NCBI GenBank assembly: GCA_964623085.1
Contig: CAZUTO010000025.1
Location: forward strand, 1-26,362
DNA: 26,362 nucleotides
Origin: CAZUTO01 sp964623085
Lineage (GTDB): Bacteria; Pseudomonadota; Gammaproteobacteria; Pseudomonadales; GM7GCV1
Direction of reading: 5' to 3'
Part shown: piece after piece, positions 15,469-24,038 of the stretch
How the letters are laid out: every line of letters starts with the position of its first letter
How positions within the stretch are numbered: the first letter of the stretch is position 1
Notes under the pieces: generated by a model
The model's input: only the letters and a program-made list of their open reading frames with translations
What the model was told of the DNA's origin: nothing
Databases searched by the model: none
Program-made: the position numbers and the translations under genes

Positions 15469-16023
15469 TTGTCACGAACAAAGTCCCGAACAAAATACTC
15501 TTTTTTTCTCGCACTCACCGCACTGATACTGGCTGGCTGTGCGAGTAACCCACCTTTGTACAGCGGTGCAGAAGACTGGCGAGTAAAAGGAAAATTCTCT
15601 TTTCGCTCTGATGAAAAACGCGAAAGCGGCAATTTTGATTGGCGACAAAGCGGCCAATCTTATCAAGTCAGACTATTTGGCCCGCTCGGTTTTGGAGCGA
15701 TTAACATCAGCGGCGATGAACAACAGATTTCCGTTCAATCGGCTCGCCATCAGCAGCAATCGTTAGATCCGGCAGGTTTGATCTACGAAATAACCGGCAT
15801 GGATCTTCCTATTACCGATATTCCCAATTGGCTTCAGGGCCAGGGCAATGCCTTTCATTCGGAATACACCGAATACGATGGCGACGGCAACATCACTAGA
15901 ACGTTTCTGCATGGCTGGGACATCCAGTATCAGGACTATTCAGTGGATAGCGCGCTTCCAAAGAGCATCACTGCAACACAAGACGATAATGCACTCAGGC
16001 TTGTTGCACTGGAATGGAATTAG
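15469..16023 (+). CDS. lolB: Outer-membrane lipoprotein LolB
   Basis: 184 residues. The signal with lipobox LTALILAGCAS makes it a lipoprotein itself. The mature domain carries DWRVKGKFSFRSDEKRESG, FDWRQSGQSYQVRLFGPLG and GMDLPITDIPNWLQG, all typical of LolB. It receives lipoproteins from LolA in the periplasm and inserts them into the outer membrane, and would serve the other lipoproteins encoded here. The start is a TTG at 15469 with GAGGGA at 15453-15458. ispE follows, as in many gammaproteobacteria. Confidence 0.93.
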   Translation: MSRTKSRTKYSFFLALTALILAGCASNPPLYSGAEDWRVKGKFSFRSDEKRESGNFDWRQSGQSYQVRLFGPLGFGAINISGDEQQISVQSARHQQQSLDPAGLIYEITGMDLPITDIPNWLQGQGNAFHSEYTEYDGDGNITRTFLHGWDIQYQDYSVDSALPKSITATQDDNALRLVALEWN

Positions 16024-16064
16024 TACCCTAAAGCAATAACAGAAAAACTCTTCAAGGCAGTTTG

Positions 16065-16907
16065 ATGCTCTCTCTTCCCGCACCGGCTAAGGTCAACCTA
16101 TTTCTGCACATTGTTGGTCGGCGGGCAGATGGGTACCACGATCTAGAGACGCTTTTCCAAATTTTGGACTTTGGCGATCAATTAGATTTTGAAACCCTGC
16201 CCTCCTCAGACGTTCATCTAACGAGCAATATTCCTAACTTAGATGCTGAAGACAACCTTGTTGTCAAAGCCGCACGAAGTTTGCAGGCCAAAACCGGCTG
16301 CACGCTTGGCGCAAGCATTAATCTAAAAAAAGTCCTTCCTCTCGGCGGCGGTATAGGTGGTGGTAGCTCAGATGCGGCAACCACCCTACTTGCACTCAAT
16401 CATCTATGGCGCTTGGCGCTCTCCGATGACGAGCTAGCAGAAATCGGCCTTAATCTAGGCGCTGATGTGCCTGTTTTTACAAGAGGAAATACCGCCTTTG
16501 CCAAAGGGGTTGGAGAACACCTTAGTCCAGTCGAAACGGCGGAACGTTGGTTTCTCGTCGTAACTCCACAAGTGCTTGTCTCTACAGGCAAAATTTTCTC
16601 TCATCCTCAATTGACAAGGGACAGCACTCCCATCAAAATACCGCCCCTCGCTGTGGAGGGTGGTCAGAACGACTGCCAGGCAGTGGTAGAAATGCTCTAC
16701 CCTGAGATTGCCGAAGCCAGAAAGTGGATGCAGCAGTATGCACCTTCTTTTATGACTGGTACCGGTGCCAGCTTGTTTTCGATTTTCGACAAGGAGTCCG
16801 AGGTACGTGAAGTGGCCCAGCAGGTCCCTAAACCTTGGAATCATTTTGTAGCCAAGGGCGTTAATCAATCGCCAGTGCACAAGATACTTGGGCCAATGAA
16901 CACGTAA
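16065..16907 (+). CDS. ispE: 4-diphosphocytidyl-2-C-methyl-D-erythritol kinase
   Basis: 280 residues from the ATG at 16065, preferred to the adjacent TTG at 16062 because of AAGG at 16054-16057. It is a GHMP kinase of the MEP isoprenoid pathway that phosphorylates CDP-methylerythritol at the 2-hydroxyl. Marks: PAPAKVNLFLHIVGRRADGY at the N-terminus, DNLVVKAA, the ATP-binding LPLGGGIGGGSSDAATTL, and the C-terminal FMTGTGASLFSIF. Located between lolB and tRNA-Gln/prs as in Pseudomonas. Confidence 0.96.
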   Translation: MLSLPAPAKVNLFLHIVGRRADGYHDLETLFQILDFGDQLDFETLPSSDVHLTSNIPNLDAEDNLVVKAARSLQAKTGCTLGASINLKKVLPLGGGIGGGSSDAATTLLALNHLWRLALSDDELAEIGLNLGADVPVFTRGNTAFAKGVGEHLSPVETAERWFLVVTPQVLVSTGKIFSHPQLTRDSTPIKIPPLAVEGGQNDCQAVVEMLYPEIAEARKWMQQYAPSFMTGTGASLFSIFDKESEVREVAQQVPKPWNHFVAKGVNQSPVHKILGPMNT

Positions 16908-16915
16908 CTAACAAT

Positions 16916-16990
16916 TGGGGTGTCGCCAAGCGGTAAGGCAACGGGTTTTGATCCCGTCATGCGGAGGTTCGAATCCTCCCACCCCAGCCA
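16916..16990 (+). tRNA. tRNA-Gln (anticodon TTG)
   Basis: 75 bases including an encoded CCA. Acceptor TGGGGTG pairs with CACCCCA, the D-arm is GCCAAGCGGTAAGGC, the anticodon stem ACGGG/CCCGT encloses loop TTTTGAT with anticodon TTG, and the T-arm is GGAGG-TTCGAAT-CCTCC. Discriminator G and CCA follow. It lies between ispE and prs, a position kept in Pseudomonas, and may be processed from their common transcript. Confidence 0.97.
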
Positions 16991-17016
16991 TTTTTATAGA
17001 CTGACATAAGGCAAAC

Positions 17017-17961
17017 ATGGCCAACCTCATGGTTTTTACCGGGAACTCCAACCCGGAACTCGTCACAGATACCTGTCACCATCTAAGTGCGCCCATCGGC
17101 AAAGCTCATGTGGATGCCTTTTCCGACGGCGAGGTCAACGTTGAGCTGCTAGAGAATGTTCGCGGCGAAGACGTGTTTATTATTCAGTCTACCTGCCAGC
17201 CAACCAATAACAACCTTATGGAACTTTTGGTGCTCTCCGATGCGGTACGACGCGCTTCTGCCGCACGAATCACAGCTGTCATTCCATACTTTGGCTATGC
17301 ACGGCAGGATCGGCGTGTGCGCTCAGCTCGCGTGCCTATTACGGCGAAGGTCGTGGCTGATATGATTGTTGGCGTCGGCGTTGATCGTGTTCTGACTCTT
17401 GATCTACATGCAGAGCAAATTCAAGGGTTCTTTGATGTACCCGTTGACAATATTTACGGCGCGCCAGTATTAATCGACGATATCAAACGCCAGAAATATG
17501 AAGATGTGATGGTCGTCTCTCCCGATATCGGCGGTGTTGTTCGTGCACGAGCAGTCGCAAAAGAACTAGAATCTGACCTCGCCATTATCGATAAACGTCG
17601 CCCTCAGGCAAATGTGGCAGAAGTGATGAACATCATCGGTGAAGTAGAAGGCCGCACCTGTATTCTTGTCGACGATATCATCGATACCGCTGGAACGCTT
17701 TGTGCCGCAGCGAAGGCGCTTAAAGGTAATGGCGCACAGAAAGTTATCGCTTACTGTACGCACCCTGTCTTATCCGGCAAAGCGCTAGATAATTTGAACG
17801 GTTCCTCTTTGGACGAACTGGTTGTTACGAACAGTATCCCTCTCTCCGAAGAGGCACAAGGCTGCGGCAAAATCCGACAGCTGAGATTAGGAAAGATGCT
17901 GGCTGAGGCTATGCGCCGGGTCAGCAATGAAGAATCAATTAGTGCGATGTTCTCTGGCTAG
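17017..17961 (+). CDS. prs: Ribose-phosphate pyrophosphokinase (PRPP synthase)
   Basis: 314 residues, full length. Transfers pyrophosphate from ATP to ribose-5-phosphate to make PRPP for purine, pyrimidine, His, Trp and NAD synthesis. Marks: FTGNSNPELV, DAFSDGEVNVELLENVRGED, PYFGYARQDRRVRSARVPIT, DLHAEQIQGFFDVPVDN, and the PRPP-binding loop CILVDDIIDTAGTLCAAA. It follows tRNA-Gln after 26 bases. No terminator separates it from rplY downstream, only nested inverted repeats. Confidence 0.97.
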   Translation: MANLMVFTGNSNPELVTDTCHHLSAPIGKAHVDAFSDGEVNVELLENVRGEDVFIIQSTCQPTNNNLMELLVLSDAVRRASAARITAVIPYFGYARQDRRVRSARVPITAKVVADMIVGVGVDRVLTLDLHAEQIQGFFDVPVDNIYGAPVLIDDIKRQKYEDVMVVSPDIGGVVRARAVAKELESDLAIIDKRRPQANVAEVMNIIGEVEGRTCILVDDIIDTAGTLCAAAKALKGNGAQKVIAYCTHPVLSGKALDNLNGSSLDELVVTNSIPLSEEAQGCGKIRQLRLGKMLAEAMRRVSNEESISAMFSG

Positions 17962-17972
17962 TACAGCAAGTG

Positions 17973-18015
17973 AATATCGCATTTATTGAAATGCGGTGCT
18001 GCTAATAGCGATATT
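17973..18015 (+). repeat. Nested inverted repeats in the prs-rplY spacer
   Basis: CGCATTT (17978-17984), loop ATTG, AAATGCG (17989-17995) form one stem. AATATCGC (17973-17980) and GCGATATT (18008-18015) form an outer stem that shares CGC with the first, so the two folds partly compete. No T-run follows. It may be an mRNA processing or stability element, or a leader ahead of the L25 gene. Confidence 0.45.
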
Positions 18016-18082
18016 AGTTTGCACGTTTTGAAACCTCCGATTGTTGCCGGTCGCAAGCACAGTCGGATAAATGGAGACTACC

Positions 18083-18760
18083 ATGTCTGATAATACTTTG
18101 AATGCAACAAGCCGTGACGACTTAGGGAAAGGTGCGAGCCGCCGCCTACGTCGTCTAGCTGAACAAGTTCCCGCCGTTATATATGGCGGAAAAAAAGACG
18201 CAAAAAGCATATCGATACTGCATAAAGACTTTGCTCATGCGCTTGAGAGTGAAGCTTTCTACTCGCAAATTGTCGAACTCAGTGTCGACGGTGAAGCGGA
18301 AAGCGTCATTTTAAAAGATGTGCAACGCCATCCAGCAAAACCCATTATTTTGCACGCAGATTTTTTTCGCGTAGACAAGACGCAAAAACTTACTATTCGC
18401 GCACCTCTGCACTTTATCAACGAAGAGACTTGTGTCGGCGTTAAGATGCAGGGCGGTGTGGTCACGCATAACATCACAGAGCTTGAAATTAGCTGTCTGC
18501 CTGCGGATCTACCCGAATACATTGAGGTGGATATGGCAGAAATGGAGGTCGATCAGATTGTTCATATCTCTGATATCAAACTCCCAGAAGGGGTGGAATC
18601 TGTTGCGCTTGCTAATGATCAAGATCTAACAGTTGCCGCAATTCATGTGCCGAAAGCAGCACCGATTGAAGATGAAGCACCAGAAGCACCAGAAGGTGAA
18701 GATGGCGAGTCTTCTGCTGATGGTGAAGCTTCATCGGATGAAGGCGGTGGCGAGGACTAG
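18083..18760 (+). CDS. rplY: 50S ribosomal protein L25 (Ctc type)
   Basis: 225 residues from the ATG at 18083, chosen because GGAG at 18073-18076 precedes it and homologs start MSD-x-TLNA. An in-frame ATG at 18071 would add four residues. It binds 5S rRNA in the large subunit. The N-terminal L25 domain (RDDLGKGASRRLRRLAEQVP, AVIYGG) is followed by the longer C-terminal beta domain of the Ctc form (GVKMQGGVVTHNITELEISC, YIEVDM) and an acidic low-complexity tail of about 30 residues rich in Glu, Asp, Ser and Gly. The tail is typical of long L25 proteins in pseudomonads. pth follows after 25 bases. Confidence 0.96.
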   Translation: MSDNTLNATSRDDLGKGASRRLRRLAEQVPAVIYGGKKDAKSISILHKDFAHALESEAFYSQIVELSVDGEAESVILKDVQRHPAKPIILHADFFRVDKTQKLTIRAPLHFINEETCVGVKMQGGVVTHNITELEISCLPADLPEYIEVDMAEMEVDQIVHISDIKLPEGVESVALANDQDLTVAAIHVPKAAPIEDEAPEAPEGEDGESSADGEASSDEGGGED

Positions 18761-18785
18761 CTGAGATAAGCGCCTAGGTGCACCA

Positions 18786-19367
18786 ATGAACAACCCGATC
18801 AAACTGATCGTTGGGTTGGGAAACCCTGGCGCGCAATATGCTCACACTCGACACAATGCGGGCGAGGACTTCATTGAAGCTCTCGCCCGCTCCTTTAACT
18901 GCACCCTAAAACCACAGAGTAAATACTTCGGCCGAGTCGGTGAAGCCATCATTGGCACGAATAAGGTCTGGTTGCTCGTTCCTGAAACATTTATGAATCG
19001 CAGCGGGAATTCGATTGGTGCATTTGCAGGTTTCTATAAGATCCCACCGGAAAATATTTTGGTCTGCTATGACGAACTAGACTTAGCACCAGGTATCGCC
19101 AAACTAAAATTTGGTGGCGGACACGGCGGACATAACGGTATACGAGACACGATCCGATGCTTGGCAAACAGTAGGGATTTCTACCGCCTACGAATTGGTA
19201 TAGGACACCCTGGAGATGCCAGCCTGGTGACCAACTACGTTCTCGGAAAACCACCTACTGACGACAGGATCGCTATTGAACAAGTGACAAATAGCGCTCT
19301 GGCTGTGATGCCTATGGCATGTAACGGTGAATGGAACGATGCAATGAAAGCATTGCATACCCAATAA
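18786..19367 (+). CDS. pth: Peptidyl-tRNA hydrolase
   Basis: 193 residues. Cleaves peptidyl-tRNA released from stalled ribosomes and recycles tRNA. Marks: IVGLGNPGAQYAHTRHNAG (Asn13, catalytic His23), PETFMNRSGNSIG, VCYDELDLAPG with the partner Asp, and GGGHGGHNGIRD. Placed between rplY and ychF, the standard gammaproteobacterial arrangement. Start ATG at 18786. Confidence 0.97.
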   Translation: MNNPIKLIVGLGNPGAQYAHTRHNAGEDFIEALARSFNCTLKPQSKYFGRVGEAIIGTNKVWLLVPETFMNRSGNSIGAFAGFYKIPPENILVCYDELDLAPGIAKLKFGGGHGGHNGIRDTIRCLANSRDFYRLRIGIGHPGDASLVTNYVLGKPPTDDRIAIEQVTNSALAVMPMACNGEWNDAMKALHTQ

Positions 19368-19404
19368 CAGCCACAAATAAAAATACTGGACAACAGGATT
19401 TAGA

Positions 19405-20496
19405 ATGGGTTTTAACTGCGGCATTGTAGGCCTACCCAATGTAGGCAAATCAACCTTATTTAACGCGCTAACGAAGGCGGGAATCGAGGCAGAAAATTTC
19501 CCTTTCTGCACCATTGAACCTAATACTGGCATTGTCTCCGTACCAGACCCTCGCTTAGATCAGCTCGCAGCGATCGTCTCACCAGAGAAAATCATTCCCG
19601 CCACTATGGAGTTTGTTGATATTGCAGGACTCGTTGCCGGCGCATCCAAAGGGGAAGGTCTAGGCAACCAATTTCTTGGTAACATCCGCGAAACGGACGC
19701 AATTGCGCATGTCGTCCGCTGCTTTGAAGATGACAATGTTGTCCACGTCGAAGGTGGTATTAACCCTGTGGACGATATTGGCGTGATCAATGTCGAACTC
19801 GCGCTCGCGGATCTAGATACTGTAGAAAAAGCCATACAACGTTCAGCAAAAGCCGCAAAAGGCCAAGACAAAGATGCCAAGGCACTGCTCGACGTTTGCG
19901 AAAAGGTTCTCCCTCATCTGAACGAAGCCAAGCCGCTTAGAGCTATGGCTTTGAGCGAAGACGATCTAGCAATACTAAAACAACTGAACTTGCTCACACT
20001 CAAACCGACGCTTTATATCGCAAACCTGAGTGAAGACGGCTTTGAGAACAATCCTCATCTCGATGCTGTAAAACGAATCGCAGAAGAAGAAAATGCGCAA
20101 CTTGTACCTATATGTAACAAGTTGGAGGCAGAAATAGCCGAGCTAGATGACGAAGATAAGCTCGAGTTTCTCGCCGACCTCGGGATGGAAGAGCCTGGAC
20201 TGAATCGGGTGATCAGAGCCGGTTATAACTTGCTCAATTTGCATACTTACTTTACAGCTGGAGAGAAAGAAGTTCGCGCTTGGACAATCCCTATAGACGC
20301 TACAGCACCAAAAGCTGCGGGGAAAATCCATACCGATTTTGAAAAGGGGTTTATACGTGCAGAAGTGGTCGGCTACGACGACTATATCGCTGGCAATGGC
20401 GAAGCCGGAGCTAAAGATGCTGGCAAGTGGCGGCTTGAAGGCAAAGAATATACCGTCAAGGACGGCGATGTCGTTCATTTCAGATTCAATGTATGA
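19405..20496 (+). CDS. ychF: Redox-regulated ATPase YchF (OLA1 family)
   Basis: 363 residues. An Obg-family P-loop NTPase that favours ATP and binds ribosomes. Marks: P-loop GLPNVGKSTLFNAL, switch region DIAGLVAGASKGEGLGNQFL, base-recognition NLSEDG in place of the GTPase NKxD (in line with ATP preference), a helical insert, and a C-terminal TGS domain (TYFTAGEKEVRAWTI to the end VVHFRFNV). It closes the conserved lolB-to-ychF block. Confidence 0.96.
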   Translation: MGFNCGIVGLPNVGKSTLFNALTKAGIEAENFPFCTIEPNTGIVSVPDPRLDQLAAIVSPEKIIPATMEFVDIAGLVAGASKGEGLGNQFLGNIRETDAIAHVVRCFEDDNVVHVEGGINPVDDIGVINVELALADLDTVEKAIQRSAKAAKGQDKDAKALLDVCEKVLPHLNEAKPLRAMALSEDDLAILKQLNLLTLKPTLYIANLSEDGFENNPHLDAVKRIAEEENAQLVPICNKLEAEIAELDDEDKLEFLADLGMEEPGLNRVIRAGYNLLNLHTYFTAGEKEVRAWTIPIDATAPKAAGKIHTDFEKGFIRAEVVGYDDYIAGNGEAGAKDAGKWRLEGKEYTVKDGDVVHFRFNV

Positions 20497-20521
20497 ATTG
20501 TTCTAATTACTGCATGGCAAC

Positions 20522-20554
20522 TTGTGCTGCAGCACAAAGACCCTATGCTATAAA
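20522..20554 (+). promoter_or_regulatory. Perfect palindrome and candidate promoter before the protease gene
   Basis: TTGTGCTGCAGCACAA (20522-20537) is a perfect 16-base palindrome. Its first half can serve as a -35 (TTGTGC) with TATGCT (20544-20549) as -10 at 16 bases; TATAAA (20549-20554) overlaps it. The palindrome would then lie over the -35, where an operator could act. It could instead end the ychF transcript, but no T-run follows. Confidence 0.4.
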
Positions 20555-20634
20555 ATCATTTGATCTAGGCTTACTCAACCTATTGCAGAGGTTATTCGGG
20601 CCTAAAAAAGCGCACTGACTAGAAAAGGTTATTA

Positions 20635-21912
20635 ATGGGTCATTTTTTAAGGCGATTTATTCCGGCTACGCTCCTAGCATTCCTCGTATTTATCTCACAG
20701 GCCATAGCCCAAGCTGAATCAGAGCAAGAGCTCGCAGAGCTTTACGATCTGGTATATCAGATTGTCGTCATCGAAACGGAAACTAACAACAAAACCGCCA
20801 TTGGTTCTGGATTTCAAGTATCTGAAACAGGCCTGGTCATCACCAACTATCACGTTGTTTCAAACATCGTTTTTGAACCCGATCATCACCGTCTAGAATT
20901 TGTGGCACAGGATGGCAGTACCGGACCGTTGGATTTGCTCTCATTTGACGTGATCAACGATCTCGCGCTTTTGAAACGCGAAAATGCTCCGCGCGAACAC
21001 CTTGCACTCGCACAAGAACTGCCCGCACGCGGGGATTCGATCTTTGCGATCGGCAATCCTCGTGATATCGGCATGCTAATGGTCTCTGGCGCATACAACG
21101 GCCTTGCAGAAAGCAGTTACACCGATCAAATACTCTACAGCGGGTCTCTTAATTCGGGAATGAGTGGTGGGCCAACCGTCAACGCTGCCGGCGAAGTGGT
21201 GGGTGTCAATGTGGCTACCGCGGGCAGCCAGCTTAGTTTCCTAATTCCGGTGAGCAAAGTTTATGCGCTGCTACCTAATGCAAATAGCGTGCTCCAACCT
21301 GAGAATTACCTCGAACATATCGGCACACAAATCGACGCCTTTCAACTAGACTATTTCAGTCAACTTTTAGACGCCGACTGGATGCTAGAAGATTTAGGCG
21401 AACAAGCACAAGTCCCCGGAGAAATGGGGCTCGATACGAACTGCTGGGGGCGATCAAACGAAGACGTTGAAGATACATTACTCCTCGAACTCTCACTTCA
21501 ATGCAACAACTCCAACCGGATTTACCTCAGACCTAACTTCCTTAGTGGCATACTTCATTACTCTTACTTTTACGCAGAGGCAAAAGATATTAGTAGCTTT
21601 CACTTCCACAAGCTCATTAGCGATCGAAACTACTTACCTGATAATCCAGCTACACAGAAAGAAGTCACTCCCTACGAGTGTGAGCAAAGTTATATTTCAC
21701 CTTCAGCAGGTGAACCGGAGGACAACTACGTTCAAATCGGTTTTTGCAGCAGGGCTTACATTAATATTGAAGGTCTTTACGATACGCTCTTTTACCGCAC
21801 AAGTGCTGGCGATTCACGCTCTCTGACAACCCATTTCACCCTCGCTGGCGTGAACCTAGATGTTGCTCAACGCTTTACTCAACGGTTTATGGAAGAAGTG
21901 CGATGGAAGTAG
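20635..21912 (+). CDS. Secreted trypsin-like serine protease with novel C-terminal domain
   Basis: 425 residues. A signal peptide (about 1-26) ends at AIAQA. The S1C-like protease domain spans about 35-220 with GSGFQVSETGLVITNYHVV (His73), DVINDLALL (Asp109) and NSGMSGGP (Ser177), the complete DegP-type triad. There is no PDZ domain. Residues 230-425 are instead an unrecognised region with at least four cysteines (TNCWG, LQCNN, YECEQ, GFCSR), probably disulfide-bonded in the periplasm. The last 10 bases overlap the FHA gene start, so the two are translationally coupled. Protease activity is well supported; substrate and regulation are unknown. Confidence 0.85.
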   Translation: MGHFLRRFIPATLLAFLVFISQAIAQAESEQELAELYDLVYQIVVIETETNNKTAIGSGFQVSETGLVITNYHVVSNIVFEPDHHRLEFVAQDGSTGPLDLLSFDVINDLALLKRENAPREHLALAQELPARGDSIFAIGNPRDIGMLMVSGAYNGLAESSYTDQILYSGSLNSGMSGGPTVNAAGEVVGVNVATAGSQLSFLIPVSKVYALLPNANSVLQPENYLEHIGTQIDAFQLDYFSQLLDADWMLEDLGEQAQVPGEMGLDTNCWGRSNEDVEDTLLLELSLQCNNSNRIYLRPNFLSGILHYSYFYAEAKDISSFHFHKLISDRNYLPDNPATQKEVTPYECEQSYISPSAGEPEDNYVQIGFCSRAYINIEGLYDTLFYRTSAGDSRSLTTHFTLAGVNLDVAQRFTQRFMEEVRWK

Positions 21913-22886
21913 TAGTAGAGGTTATCGAGCCGGGGCGACGCGCGCCCAGTATTAAACGGTTTAACAAAGAAGAAATCTCTATTGGTCGAGCCTGGTCCTC
22001 TGACTTAGTCATTGTCGATGCTGAAATCGACCCCGAGCATGCTCGACTTGAATTTCATCCAGAAAGCCAAGCTTTCTCTTTGGAGGATCTCGGATCAGCA
22101 AATGGCACACGCCATAATGGCCGAAAATTCGCTGACAAGATTCAAGTTGATTTCGGTGACTCAGTCACAGTTGGGCAAACTACATTCCGAATACATCGTG
22201 CAAACGACCCCGTAGCACCACCAAAAACACATTCCAGGGCAGAGCTGTTTCTGAACAAGCTCAGCCACCCAGCCATGGCCATATTGTTAATGGCGGTCGC
22301 GCTTTTTTTGTATCAGTCCTCCGTGTTTATAGAAAGCGGAGAGCCATTCAAATGGGAGAATCAATTGCAGGGACTGCTCAGTATTGCCACTGGGTTGTTC
22401 TTTTGGGCAGCTTTTTGGGGTGCGATTACCCGCGTTATAAAGCACCAAGTCAAATTCTGGAGCCACCTTGCGCTAGTATCCATCGTTTTGATCCTGTTCG
22501 TTGCGCTCAATGAATTTGAGAGCCTGATTTCATTCAACGCGCTTTCACCGACGTTAAGTGATCTTATGGTCGCACTCAATACTGCTTTCATCATCTTTGT
22601 TTGGCTAGCCGTCGGTATGGCGATTACCTCTAATGCCAAATCTCGGCCACGAATCACGACAGCCGTTGCACTCGCTGGTCTCTATTTGTTAACAAGCTTT
22701 CTGATACCACGATTTCAAACCGAGACTCGGGTGGCAGAGATTCCATTGAAAACAGAAAGCCGACGTCCTGGGTTGAAAGTCGCTTCAACACAATCCTCAG
22801 ATAATTTCTTGTTAATTGTCGAAGAGAATATGCAAAACACCCGCCAGCGCGCGGAAGAACTCCGCATCGAAAACGAAGACAACTAA
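21903..22886 (+). CDS. FHA-domain integral membrane protein
   Basis: 327 residues. The N-terminal forkhead-associated domain (about 20-98) has the phosphothreonine-binding residues GRAWSSDLVI (Gly28, Arg29, Ser32, Ser33), His46 in DPEHARLEF, and GSANGTRHNG (Asn67). Five likely membrane helices follow (about 122-139, 157-175, 186-202, 218-240, 250-268), then a polar tail. No kinase domain is present here or next door, so the phospho-partner is unknown. The gene overlaps the protease gene by 10 bases with GGAAGAAG just upstream, suggesting a coupled pair in which FHA binding inside the cell is linked to a protease outside it (inference). Confidence 0.85.
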   Translation: MEVVVEVIEPGRRAPSIKRFNKEEISIGRAWSSDLVIVDAEIDPEHARLEFHPESQAFSLEDLGSANGTRHNGRKFADKIQVDFGDSVTVGQTTFRIHRANDPVAPPKTHSRAELFLNKLSHPAMAILLMAVALFLYQSSVFIESGEPFKWENQLQGLLSIATGLFFWAAFWGAITRVIKHQVKFWSHLALVSIVLILFVALNEFESLISFNALSPTLSDLMVALNTAFIIFVWLAVGMAITSNAKSRPRITTAVALAGLYLLTSFLIPRFQTETRVAEIPLKTESRRPGLKVASTQSSDNFLLIVEENMQNTRQRAEELRIENEDN

Positions 22887-23024
22887 GAACTATAGATAAC
22901 TANNNNNNNNNNNNNNNNNNNNNNNNNNNNNNNNNNNNNNNNNNNNNNNNNNNNNNNNNNNNNNNNNNNNNNNNNNNNNNNNNNNNNNNNNNNNNNNNNN
23001 NNAACTAAGAACTATAGATAACTA
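22881..23024. other. Scaffold gap (100 N) flanked by a 22-base duplicate
   Basis: Bases 22881-22902 and 23003-23024 are identical and abut the N run on both sides. Collapsing them leaves the FHA gene stop (22884-22886) and the hemB stop (23022) intact in a short convergent spacer. The overlap is shorter than at the other gap, so a real gap is not excluded. Confidence 0.7.
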
Positions 23025-24038
23025 TGAGTGCGCAGTAATTAGCTGCGCTGCCTTAGGTGCGAAATACGTCCAAATACCGTCTGCACCCGCGCGCTTAATA
23101 GAAAGCAAGCTTTCCATCATCACCTTATCTAAATCCAGCCAACCATTATTTGCCGCCGCATACAGCATGCTGTACTCACCCGATACTTGGTATACAAAAG
23201 TGGGCACCTGAAAAGTGGTTTTCACCCGATGAACGATATCTAGATAGGGCATACCTGGTTTTACAATCACTGAATCCGCTCCCTCTTGAATATCCATCGC
23301 CACTTCACGCAGCGCCTCATCCGAATTGGACGGCGCCATTTGGTAGGTTTCCTTACCACCTGAACGGGGAATAGTTGTCGATGAAGACCCTACAGCATCG
23401 CGAAACGGGCCGTAAAAAGCCGAGGCATACTTAGCTGCATAAGACATGATTTGTGTGCCTTCATAGCCGCCATCATCAAGTTTACTTCGTATTGCTTTGA
23501 CACGGCCATCCATCATGTCCGACGGGGCAACAACATCGGCACCGGCTTGCGCCTGCACCAACGCTTGATTCTGCAGCGCTTCCAAGGTGCGATCATTGAC
23601 GACATAGCCCTCTTCGAGAATGCCGTCTTGCCCATGTGACGTGTAAGGGTCCAAAGCCACATCAGTAATAACGCCTAAATCGGGATATTCTGCCTTCAAT
23701 CTTCGGACAGCACGACAAACGAGGTTCTCAGCGTTACCGCCTTCTGAGCCCAGCTCATCTTTCTTATCAGCTGATATATTTGGGAAAAGCGCAATAGCCG
23801 GTATACCTAGTTCAAGTGCCTTTTCGGCCGCTTTCATGAGGCCATCAAGCGACAAACGCTCGACATCTGGCATAGATTCAACTGACTGATTGCTCTCGCC
23901 TTCGTGTATAAACAATGGCCAAATCAGATCTTTTTGAGTTAGTGCCGTTTCCGCCACCAAATCTCGCAACCAAGGATGATTGCGAAGCCGCCTTGGACGA
24001 GCTTGAGGAAATGTTCCCGTGAATACCTGTTGCGACAT
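23022..24038 (-). CDS. hemB: Delta-aminolevulinic acid dehydratase (porphobilinogen synthase)
   Basis: 338 residues. Condenses two 5-aminolevulinate molecules to porphobilinogen, the second step after HemA/HemL. Marks: RPRRLRNHPWLRDLV, the metal-site region VALDPYTSHGQDG, MSYAAKYASAFYGPFRDAVG and the Schiff-base lysine segment SVIVKPGMPYLDI. The Cys-rich Zn motif is replaced by Asp, so this is the Mg-dependent type seen in Pseudomonas. AGGAAG lies before the ATG. Its 3' end sits at the second scaffold gap but the coding sequence is complete. Confidence 0.97.
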   Translation of the reverse strand: MSQQVFTGTFPQARPRRLRNHPWLRDLVAETALTQKDLIWPLFIHEGESNQSVESMPDVERLSLDGLMKAAEKALELGIPAIALFPNISADKKDELGSEGGNAENLVCRAVRRLKAEYPDLGVITDVALDPYTSHGQDGILEEGYVVNDRTLEALQNQALVQAQAGADVVAPSDMMDGRVKAIRSKLDDGGYEGTQIMSYAAKYASAFYGPFRDAVGSSSTTIPRSGGKETYQMAPSNSDEALREVAMDIQEGADSVIVKPGMPYLDIVHRVKTTFQVPTFVYQVSGEYSMLYAAANNGWLDLDKVMMESLLSIKRAGADGIWTYFAPKAAQLITAHS

